Below are positions 1 to 5,540 of a DNA stretch of 7,142 bases, piece after piece. The stretch spans positions 1 to 7,142 of the forward strand of contig JALXAI010000167.1 of assembly GCA_026992215.1 (NCBI GenBank), read 5' to 3'. Within the stretch, counting starts at the first letter, position 1, and every line of letters begins with the position of its first letter. This DNA is from Desulfobacterales bacterium. Its GTDB lineage: Bacteria > Desulfobacterota > Syntrophobacteria > B119-G9. The notes under the pieces were generated by a model. It was not told the origin of the DNA. It did not search any database and worked only from the letters and a program-made list of their open reading frames with translations. A program made the position numbers and the translations under genes.

Positions 1-77
1 ATATAAGGGTGAACGTGGGCAGGCAGAGGGAGAACGAACGTTTTATTGAGGCTTTAAAAGAGGTCTTGAAGACGTGA
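1..77 (+). CDS. hisC: Histidinol-phosphate aminotransferase, C-terminal end (partial)
   Basis: Only the last 24 codons are in the window, read from base 3 to the TGA at 75-77. The tail contains IRVNVGRQRENERFIEALKE, which matches the conserved C-terminal strand and helix of HisC (family pattern: R-[IV]-[TS]-[IV]-G-T-R-E-E-N-E-x-[FL]-[IL]-x-x-L). HisC is a PLP-dependent class II aminotransferase that converts imidazole-acetol phosphate and glutamate to histidinol phosphate in histidine biosynthesis. The arginine in this motif normally contacts the substrate carboxylate. The usual Gly-Thr-Arg is Gly-Arg-Gln-Arg here, so the local sequence is slightly divergent. The stop codon overlaps the cmk start (TGATG), indicating one operon and probable translational coupling. 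A related class II aminotransferase is possible, because only a short tail is visible. Confidence 0.7.
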   Translation, partial: IRVNVGRQRENERFIEALKEVLKT

Positions 78-730
78 TGATCATAACGATTGACGGGCCA
101 GCAGGCTCGGGTAAAAGCACGGTGGCAAAGGAACTCTCAAGGAAGCTCGGGATTCCTTACATTGAAACCGGGTCCATGTACAGGGCGGTAGCATGGTGGT
201 GTAAAGAGAACGATATAAACCCCGATGACGAAAGCCGGGTGGTTGATAGTCTCAAGGAAATGAACATAGATTTTGTCAGGGAGAATAACCGGTTTATTGT
301 ACTCCACGGAGGTCGTATTATCAACGAAGAACTTTTTGCTCCCGAGATAGGGGATGTTGCTTCAAAAGTGGCAAAGATTCCCGGAGTAAGGGATTTTCTG
401 GTGGCCAGACAAAGAGAACTGTGCGAAAAAGGTTCATGCATCCTTGAGGGAAGGGACTTGGGCACCGTGGTTTTTCCTGATGCGGATTACAAGTTTTTTC
501 TGGTGACTTCGGTGGAAGAGCGCGCAAGAAGAAGGGTGCGTCAGCTGGAAGAAAAAGGTATAAGAGCGGATTTTAAAAACGTGCTTGAAGCCATCAGGAG
601 AAGAGACATTCAGGATGAAACAAGAGAGGTTGCTCCTCTCAAGCCCGCACCGGACGCGACTGTAATAGATACCACCCATCTTTCGATAGACGATGTGGTG
701 GAAACGATAGTAAGCCATATAAGGGTTTAA
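77..730 (+). CDS. cmk: Cytidylate kinase (CMP/dCMP kinase)
   Basis: This 217-residue protein transfers phosphate from ATP to CMP or dCMP in the cytoplasm, feeding CTP and dCTP pools. The P-loop GPAGSGKST is at residues 7-15. The substrate-site motif TGSMYR is at 31-36 (the usual D-T-G-A-M-Y-R is E-T-G-S here). EGRDLGTVVFPDA is at 124-136, and the C-terminal core RRRDIQDETR...APL..APDA..IDTT is at about 174-200, including the conserved R176-D177, D180 and R183. The length is normal for bacterial Cmk. I chose the ATG at 77 because it overlaps the hisC stop by one base. A GTG directly before it (74) is in frame and would add one residue. The Shine-Dalgarno candidate AGAGG (59-63) lies inside the hisC end, so translation is likely coupled. 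In many proteobacteria cmk directly precedes rpsA, as here. Confidence 0.95.
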   Translation: MIITIDGPAGSGKSTVAKELSRKLGIPYIETGSMYRAVAWWCKENDINPDDESRVVDSLKEMNIDFVRENNRFIVLHGGRIINEELFAPEIGDVASKVAKIPGVRDFLVARQRELCEKGSCILEGRDLGTVVFPDADYKFFLVTSVEERARRRVRQLEEKGIRADFKNVLEAIRRRDIQDETREVAPLKPAPDATVIDTTHLSIDDVVETIVSHIRV

Positions 731-810
731 TGTTCGTGGATTACCCGGGAAAGCGTTTGTAAATTCCTGCACGGATTTGTCTGCTATTGGAATTTTTTAC
801 ATTTTAAGGA

Positions 811-839
811 TTGTTTTTTTCTTATAGCTCTGCTAGATT
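811..839 (+). promoter_or_regulatory. Weak sigma70-like promoter candidate upstream of rpsA
   Basis: An extended -10-like element TGC-TAGATT (831-839; hexamer 834-839, 4 of 6 to consensus) lies 17 bases after TTGTTT (811-816, 3 of 6). It sits in the AT-rich 166-base gap between cmk and rpsA and would start transcription near 846, about 50 bases before the rpsA start codon. The match is poor and AT-rich DNA gives chance hits, so this is a candidate only. rpsA could instead be read from the hisC-cmk transcript, since I see no convincing terminator after cmk. Confidence 0.25.
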
Positions 840-871
840 GCCGAACTTAAGCAATAGGTGGCTTTTTGCCA
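837..871 (+). promoter_or_regulatory. Two small tandem hairpins in the rpsA leader
   Basis: ATTGC (837-841) pairs with GCAAT (851-855) around a 9-base loop. TGGC (859-862) pairs with GCCA (868-871) around a TTTTT loop. Both lie just before the rpsA ribosome binding site (AGGGGGT, 881-887). S1 is known to repress its own translation through a structured leader in gammaproteobacteria, so leader hairpins are worth noting. These stems are short (5 and 4 bp) and could be chance. Unlike E. coli rpsA, this gene has a strong Shine-Dalgarno sequence, so the same mechanism should not be assumed. Confidence 0.2.
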
Positions 872-896
872 AATTAGTCTAGGGGGTAATTAACTA

Positions 897-2774
897 ATGA
901 GTGAAAAAACAAAAGATGAGAGTGTTATGGAACAAAACGAACAACCGGAAGTAGCCGTGGAAGTGGAATCGGCATCTTCTTCGGAAGAACAACCAGCGGA
1001 AGAACAGGAGCCCGTGACTGAAGTAGCAGATCAATCGCCCATGGAACAGGTTCAGGATGAAGAGGAAGATGTGGAGATCGAGGAATCTTTCGAGGAATTG
1101 TATGAGAAGACGTTCAGGCCCATCACAGAGGGTGAGCTTATTAAAGGGACAATAATTCAGGTGACCGATGACTACGTAATGGTGGATATCGGTTACAAGT
1201 CCGAAGGAGCAATACCCATCAGGGAATTCACGGACGAAAATGGCGATGTCCGTGCCAAGGTGGGTGATGAGATAGAAGTTTTACTTGAGCACCATGAAGA
1301 CGAAGACGGAACTATCATCCTGAGCAAGGAAAAAGCGGCAAAAATAAAGGTCTGGGATGATATTAGCAGAATATACAATGAAAATGGCACCATCAAGGGC
1401 ACGATTGTTTCAAAAGTAAAAGGCGGGCTTTCCGTGGACATCGGTATTCAGGCATTTTTACCGGGCTCCCAGGTGGACCTGAGACCTATCAGGAACCTGG
1501 ACGAACTTGTCGGCAAGTCATTTGATTTCAAGATATTGAAGTACAACAAAAAGCGCCGCAATGTCGTTCTTTCCCGAAGGGCAATACTGGAAGAAGAAAG
1601 GGAAAAACTGCGCCAGGAAACCCTGGCCAAGCTGGAAGAAAACCAGGTGGTTGAAGGCATTGTCAAGAATATCACCGATTACGGTGTTTTTATCGACCTG
1701 GGAGGGATAGATGGCCTTTTGCACATCACTGACATGAGCTGGGGACGGGTAAACCATCCTTCGGAAATGTTTTCCATTGGGGACAAGATCAAGGTAGTGG
1801 TGCTCAATTTTGACAGGGAGAAGGAAAGGGTCTCCCTTGGCCACAAGCAACTGGTGCCGGATCCGTGGACAACGGCCGAGGAGAAGTACCCCGTTGGAAC
1901 GAGGGTTAAGGGAAAGGTTGTAAGCATTACCGATTACGGTGCGTTTGTGGAAATTGAAAAGGGTATAGAAGGACTGATTCATGTATCCGAGATGTCGTGG
2001 ACGAAGAAGATTCGCCACCCCTCGAAAATCGTCAGTGTAGGTGATGAGGTGGAAGCGGTGGTGCTCAATATCGACGCCGAAAACAGGCGAATCTCCCTTG
2101 GGATGAAACAGATTGAGCCCAATCCGTGGGACATTGTTGCCGAGAAGTACCCTGTCGGGACTACTATTGCCGGGAAGATCAAGAATATCACGGACTTTGG
2201 CCTCTTCATCGGGATTGACGAAGGAATCGACGGGCTTGTTCATATTTCGGATATTTCGTGGACGAAACGTATCAAGCATCCGTCCGAGATGTTCAAAAAG
2301 GGGCAGGAAGTACAGGCTAAGGTGCTCAACATTGATAAAGAAAACGAGAGATTCTCCCTGGGTATCAAGCAACTTGAACCTGATCCGTGGGATGAAATCC
2401 CCAACAAGTATCCCATTGGCAGTGTGGTAAGCGGTACAGTCACTAACGTTACGGACTTCGGAATTTTCGTGGAACTGGAAGAAGGTATTGAGGGTCTTGT
2501 TCACATATCTGAAATCAGCAAGGAAAAGGTCAAGACCCCCGTTGGAATGTTCAATATTGGCGACATCATCAATACCAAGGTTGTGAATATAGACAGGAAG
2601 GACCGCCGGATTGGCTTGTCGCTGAAACAGCTTGAGATGGAAGAAGAAAAAGAGAACTATTACGATTACGTTAATAAACCGAAGGCCGCAACTTCCAATC
2701 TCGGCGAGTTGTTAAAGGAAGAACTTAAGAATCAAAATTCGTTCATACATTCGAGCAAAGAAAACGAAGCATAA
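897..2774 (+). CDS. rpsA: 30S ribosomal protein S1
   Basis: This 625-residue protein is the mRNA-binding protein of the small ribosomal subunit, which helps capture and unfold mRNA at initiation. Six S1 (OB-fold) domains are visible at about residues 79-145, 163-228, 249-317, 334-404, 421-491 and 508-578. The last four carry the classic surface G-x-[IV]-x-x-[IV]-T-[DN]-[YF]-G-x-F-[IV] ... G-L-[IVL]-H-[IV]-[ST]-[DE]-[MI]-S. Domains 1 and 2 are the divergent ribosome-docking type (e.g. EGAIPIREF, AFLPGSQVD). The protein is longer than E. coli S1 (557 aa), mainly because of an acidic, probably disordered leader: about 27 of the first 70 residues are Asp or Glu. The C-terminal tail (579-625) is charged and lacks a further domain. 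The ATG at 897 follows AGGGGGT with a 9-base spacer. The gene ends in its own terminator at 2799-2826. Confidence 0.97.
   Translation: MSEKTKDESVMEQNEQPEVAVEVESASSSEEQPAEEQEPVTEVADQSPMEQVQDEEEDVEIEESFEELYEKTFRPITEGELIKGTIIQVTDDYVMVDIGYKSEGAIPIREFTDENGDVRAKVGDEIEVLLEHHEDEDGTIILSKEKAAKIKVWDDISRIYNENGTIKGTIVSKVKGGLSVDIGIQAFLPGSQVDLRPIRNLDELVGKSFDFKILKYNKKRRNVVLSRRAILEEEREKLRQETLAKLEENQVVEGIVKNITDYGVFIDLGGIDGLLHITDMSWGRVNHPSEMFSIGDKIKVVVLNFDREKERVSLGHKQLVPDPWTTAEEKYPVGTRVKGKVVSITDYGAFVEIEKGIEGLIHVSEMSWTKKIRHPSKIVSVGDEVEAVVLNIDAENRRISLGMKQIEPNPWDIVAEKYPVGTTIAGKIKNITDFGLFIGIDEGIDGLVHISDISWTKRIKHPSEMFKKGQEVQAKVLNIDKENERFSLGIKQLEPDPWDEIPNKYPIGSVVSGTVTNVTDFGIFVELEEGIEGLVHISEISKEKVKTPVGMFNIGDIINTKVVNIDRKDRRIGLSLKQLEMEEEKENYYDYVNKPKAATSNLGELLKEELKNQNSFIHSSKENEA
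1641..2630 (+). repeat. Four tandem S1-domain repeats inside rpsA (domains 3-6)
   Basis: Units begin near 1641, 1896, 2157 and 2418, giving periods of 255, 261 and 261 bases (85, 87, 87 codons). Each unit has a conserved core with ITD[YF]G.F or VTDFG.F and a GL.HI.[DE].S strand. Three linkers repeat PDPW/PNPW/PDPW followed by KYP[VI]G[TS]. DNA identity is local only (for example gtggacgaa at about 1998 and 2259), so this is ancient domain duplication shared by all S1 proteins and not a recent tandem duplication. Confidence 0.85.
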
Positions 2775-2798
2775 AAACTCCGTGGCAATTTGAGAAAG

Positions 2799-2826
2799 CC
2801 GGTAGAAAAATTTCTACCGGTTTTTT
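2799..2826 (+). terminator. Intrinsic terminator of rpsA
   Basis: CCGGTAGA (2799-2806) pairs perfectly with TCTACCGG (2813-2820) around AAAATT, and the stem can be drawn up to 10 bp. Six T residues follow directly (2821-2826). It begins 25 bases after the rpsA stop and separates rpsA from the next unit. An A-rich stretch before the stem is too short for a strong bidirectional terminator. Confidence 0.92.
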
Positions 2827-2857
2827 AATTTTTTAACTGAACTGTCTTTTGTATGTT

Positions 2858-2863
2858 GAGGTG
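2858..2863 (+). promoter_or_regulatory. Ribosome binding site deciding the ligase start
   Basis: GAGGTG lies 6 bases before the ATG at 2870. In-frame TTG (2849) and GTG (2861) codons are also possible starts, but the first has no Shine-Dalgarno sequence and the second lies within this one. The ATG is therefore preferred. Confidence 0.7.
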
Positions 2864-2869
2864 GGGAAG

Positions 2870-4186
2870 ATGAAGAAAAGTTTCATGCCTCATTTTAAAA
2901 ACATGCGGGAACTCGAAGCACACCAGCTGGAAGGGCTGAAATGGACCGTGAAGCACGTATACGAGAATTCCCCGTTTTACAGGGAAAGGTTTGACGAAGC
3001 CGGTGTTAACCCAGGCATGATCAGGACCCTGTCCGATATCAGGTATCTCCCTTTCACCACAGCTTCTGACCTTCAGGAAGGCTATCCTTTTCCTCTGCGC
3101 GCCGTTCCCTTTGAGAAAATTGTAAGAATTCATGCTTCCTCGGGCACGACAGGGAAGAGGAAAATTCTCTGCTACACGGACAGGGATATTGACGACTGGG
3201 CGAACATGTTTGCGCGCTGCTACGAGATGGCGGAGCTCACCGCGCAGGACAGGGTACAGATAGCGGTGGGTTACGGCCTCTGGACGGCCGGAGTAGGTTT
3301 TCAACTCGGCTGTGAAAGGTTTGGCGCCATGGCTGTTCCGGTAGGTCCTGCCAATACGGAAATTCACTGCCAGATGCTGGTAGACTTGCAAAGTACCGTT
3401 TTTTGTTCCACCGCTTCCATGGCGCTGCTCATGGCAGAGGAAATCGAGCGTCGGGGTCTCAGGGACAGGATAAGCCTGAAAAAGATAATCCTGGGTGCAG
3501 AGAGGCACAGCAGTACCATGCGGCGCAGGATAAAAGAAAGCACCGGAGCCGAACACGTTTTTGACATACCGGGCTTAACGGAACTCTACGGTCCGGGCAC
3601 CGGGCTTGACTGCCCGCTTCACCAGGGTATCCATTACTGGGCTGATTACTATATCCTGGAGATCTTGAACCCTGAAACCCTTGAACCCGTAGAGGCAGGG
3701 CAGGTGGGAGAGATGGTTGTTACCACCCTGAAAAAAGAAGGCTCTCCGCTCATCAGGTATCGTACCCGTGATCTTACCAGGTTGATTCCCGAGGCGTGTC
3801 CCTGCGGGAATATTCTTCCGAGACACGATCGGATAATGGGAAGATCCGATGACATGTTTATTTTCAGGGCGGTGAATATATATCCTAGCCAGATTGATCA
3901 CGTGCTTAGCGGGTTTGAAGAGATAGGGAGCGAATACCAGGTGCACCTGTACCATGCTGATGATGGCAGGGATCGAATGTTGATAAAGGTGGAAAGAGCA
4001 TCCGGAGTATCCATTGCAGCGGATTCTGATGTAGCGCGGAGGATATCGAAGGAAATAAGGAAACAGATACTGGTGAGGAGCGAAGTTGAAATCGTGGACT
4101 ACGGTACTCTCCCCCGAACAGCGCGGAAAAGCAAGCGTGTATTTGATCACCGGACTGATCTGTATGCAGAGTCTGACGGAGAATGA
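2870..4186 (+). CDS. Phenylacetate-CoA ligase family protein (PaaK-like aryl-CoA ligase)
   Basis: This 438-residue cytoplasmic enzyme belongs to the adenylate-forming (ANL) superfamily, which activates a carboxylic acid with ATP to an acyl-AMP and then transfers it to CoA. The phosphate loop SSGTTGKRK is at residues 90-98. GLTELYGPG (235-243) corresponds to the A5 motif. YRTRDLTRL (297-305) carries the ATP-ribose aspartate D301. CPCG (310-313) and IMGRSDDM (322-329) are typical of PaaK. The C-terminal GTLPRTARKSKRVFDHR (412-428) carries the candidate catalytic lysine. The length fits PaaK (about 430-440 aa). Two positions differ from the PaaK pattern: RAVNIYPSQID (333-343) has Ala where RGVN is usual, and HYWADYY (255-261) has Ala where W-E-D is common. 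The substrate may therefore not be phenylacetate, and benzoate-like or indoleacetate-like acids are alternatives. The following gene encodes a solute-binding protein, probably cotranscribed. Confidence 0.88.
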   Translation: MKKSFMPHFKNMRELEAHQLEGLKWTVKHVYENSPFYRERFDEAGVNPGMIRTLSDIRYLPFTTASDLQEGYPFPLRAVPFEKIVRIHASSGTTGKRKILCYTDRDIDDWANMFARCYEMAELTAQDRVQIAVGYGLWTAGVGFQLGCERFGAMAVPVGPANTEIHCQMLVDLQSTVFCSTASMALLMAEEIERRGLRDRISLKKIILGAERHSSTMRRRIKESTGAEHVFDIPGLTELYGPGTGLDCPLHQGIHYWADYYILEILNPETLEPVEAGQVGEMVVTTLKKEGSPLIRYRTRDLTRLIPEACPCGNILPRHDRIMGRSDDMFIFRAVNIYPSQIDHVLSGFEEIGSEYQVHLYHADDGRDRMLIKVERASGVSIAADSDVARRISKEIRKQILVRSEVEIVDYGTLPRTARKSKRVFDHRTDLYAESDGE

Positions 4187-4245
4187 AACGATGGTGCGTG
4201 ATCAAGTTTTTTAAATCAGGTAAAAATTAAAAAGAGGAGGGAAAA

Positions 4246-5427
4246 ATGGGGAAAGTTCTGCGACGAATTCTGGTTATAGCGATTGCCGTTTCTCTGGGCC
4301 TTCTGGTGCCCGGAGCAAACGCTGGAAAAAAGGCCGAACCGATTAAGATCGGAGCCTTCTTTGCCCTGTCCGGCCCGGCGGCTTTCATAGGAACGCCGAC
4401 AAAGCTTGTGGCACAGATGGTGGTGGATCAGATTAACAAGGAAGGCGGGATAAACGGAAGACCTCTTAAGCTGATCACGGGAGACACCGAAGGGGATCCC
4501 ACCAAGGCGCTCATGGTTGCCAAGAGGCTTGTGGAAAACGAGAAGGTGGTGGCGCTTATCGGCCCCACGAGAACGGGAACCGGGATGGCGGTCAAGTCCT
4601 ACATTGAATCTCACCATATTCCCACTGTCATGACCGTGGGTGGTGATCCTGTCATTGCCGGAGGGAAGTTCGGGCCGTACAAATGGACCTTCAAGTCGCC
4701 CCAGCGAAGCTCCATCGCGGTGCGGAAAATATACGAGTACCTGAAAAAGCAAAAGGTTGCGAAAATAGCCCTGATTACCGCTTCCGATGGTTTCGGAAAA
4801 GACGGTCGTCGCTGGCTGGAAAAATTTGCCCCGGAATACGGTCTGAGTATCGTCGCAAAGGAATCCTTTCACCCGAAAGATACGGACATGACCACCCAGC
4901 TGGTGAAAATAAAATCCTCCCCCGCACAGGCTCTGATTTGCTGGACCATCGGCCCCGCGGGCGCTCTTGTGGCAAAAAACGTAAAACAGCTCGGGATGAA
5001 AATACCTCTCATCCAGTGCCACGGGCTTCCCGGACCGAAGTATCTTGAGCTGGCAGGTGCCGCAGCCGAGGGGAACATAATGCCGTCCACGAAATTGATG
5101 GCCGCCGACCAGCTGCCGGATTCCGATCCGCAAAAACCGGTGATCAAGAGGTTTATCCACCTTTATAAGGACGTGTATCACTATGACAAAGACTTTCCGA
5201 TAAACACCCACTCCGGTTACGCCTGGGACGCCATCTATATCGTGGCCAACGCGATGAAAAAGGCTGGTACGAACCCGGAAAAACTGCGAGATGCCATTGA
5301 AAATACCAGGGGATATGTGGGAGTTAGCGGTATCTATAATATCACTCCCAAGGATCATAACGGACTGGGTACCGATTCGATGATAATTGTGAAAATCGTA
5401 AACGGCAAGTGGGTCATGCAGAAGTAA
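4246..5427 (+). CDS. ABC transporter substrate-binding protein, branched-chain amino acid (LivJ/LivK) type
   Basis: This 393-residue exported protein belongs to the type I periplasmic-binding (Peripla_BP_6) family. It has a Sec signal peptide: basic MGKVLRR, a hydrophobic core at about 8-22, and an AxA site (A24-N25-A26) with likely cleavage before G27. There is no lipobox cysteine, so the mature protein should be soluble in the periplasm. Family features are KIGAFFALSGPAAFIG (34-49), INKEGGINGRPLKL (63-76), VVALIGP (101-107), a second lobe around KIALITASDGFGKDG (173-187) and the C-terminal GVSGIYNITPKDHNGLG (359-375). A strong ribosome binding site GAGGAGGG (4234-4241) lies 4 bases before the ATG. 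The gap to the ligase gene is 59 bases with no terminator. No livH, livM, livG or livF genes follow. Family members bind amino acids, amides or aromatic acids. The neighbouring aryl-CoA ligase favours an aromatic or related acid, but that is inference. Confidence 0.9.
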   Translation: MGKVLRRILVIAIAVSLGLLVPGANAGKKAEPIKIGAFFALSGPAAFIGTPTKLVAQMVVDQINKEGGINGRPLKLITGDTEGDPTKALMVAKRLVENEKVVALIGPTRTGTGMAVKSYIESHHIPTVMTVGGDPVIAGGKFGPYKWTFKSPQRSSIAVRKIYEYLKKQKVAKIALITASDGFGKDGRRWLEKFAPEYGLSIVAKESFHPKDTDMTTQLVKIKSSPAQALICWTIGPAGALVAKNVKQLGMKIPLIQCHGLPGPKYLELAGAAAEGNIMPSTKLMAADQLPDSDPQKPVIKRFIHLYKDVYHYDKDFPINTHSGYAWDAIYIVANAMKKAGTNPEKLRDAIENTRGYVGVSGIYNITPKDHNGLGTDSMIIVKIVNGKWVMQK

Positions 5428-5435
5428 AACGAAAG

Positions 5436-5474
5436 GTCCCCCGTCTTTTGGAATGATGGAAAAGGGCGGGGGAC
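5436..5474. terminator. Long GC-rich hairpin between convergent genes, probable terminator
   Basis: Bases 5436-5449 pair with 5461-5474 in a 14-bp stem (GTCCCCCG with CGGGGGAC at the base, two G-T wobbles higher up) around an 11-base loop. It starts 9 bases after the binding-protein stop. On the + strand it is followed by aataccctttt, and read from the - strand by ctttcgtttt, so neither side has a perfect T-tract. Its position between two converging genes suggests bidirectional termination. Confidence 0.7.
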
Positions 5475-5487
5475 AATACCCTTTTCA

Positions 5488-5521
5488 TTCCCGGCACGGG
5501 ATACCCGTATCCGGCAGGGAA
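5488..5521. terminator. Second inverted repeat in the convergent gap
   Basis: An outer stem TTCCC (5488-5492) with GGGAA (5517-5521) encloses an inner stem GGATA (5499-5503) with TATCC (5508-5512) and a CCCG loop, separated by an asymmetric internal loop. It lies 20 bases beyond the stop of the - strand gene and may assist its termination. No T-tract follows on either strand, so its role is uncertain. Confidence 0.3.
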
Positions 5522-5540
5522 GCTAAATTGCCCGTTTTCC

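Noticed and set aside
757..776. Possible terminator after cmk (AAATTCC with GGATTT)
   Set aside because: The stem is short and bulged, and no T-tract follows it. The later T-runs at 793-798 and 814-820 are not preceded by a stem.
1518..2504. A 328-codon open frame on the - strand opposite rpsA
   Set aside because: Its repeated segments simply mirror the S1-domain repeats. It has no family resemblance, and rpsA is certain.
1641..2630. Tandem DNA repeat or CRISPR-like array suggested by regular spacing
   Set aside because: The 255-261 base periodicity reflects S1 protein domains. DNA identity between units is low and there are no short identical repeats with unique spacers.
2825..3556. A 243-codon open frame on the - strand opposite the ligase
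   Set aside because: It overlaps the rpsA terminator region and a well-supported ligase gene, and no protein motif was recognised.
4216..5358. A long open frame of about 380 codons on the - strand, opposite the binding-protein gene
   Set aside because: The + strand product has a signal peptide, a strong ribosome binding site and clear family motifs. The antisense product shows no recognisable domain and runs through the + strand ribosome binding site, so it is a codon-usage shadow.
5428..5540. Small precursor-peptide gene next to the radical SAM gene
   Set aside because: The gap is 113 bases, filled largely with inverted repeats, and shows no start codon with a ribosome binding site leading to a plausible peptide.
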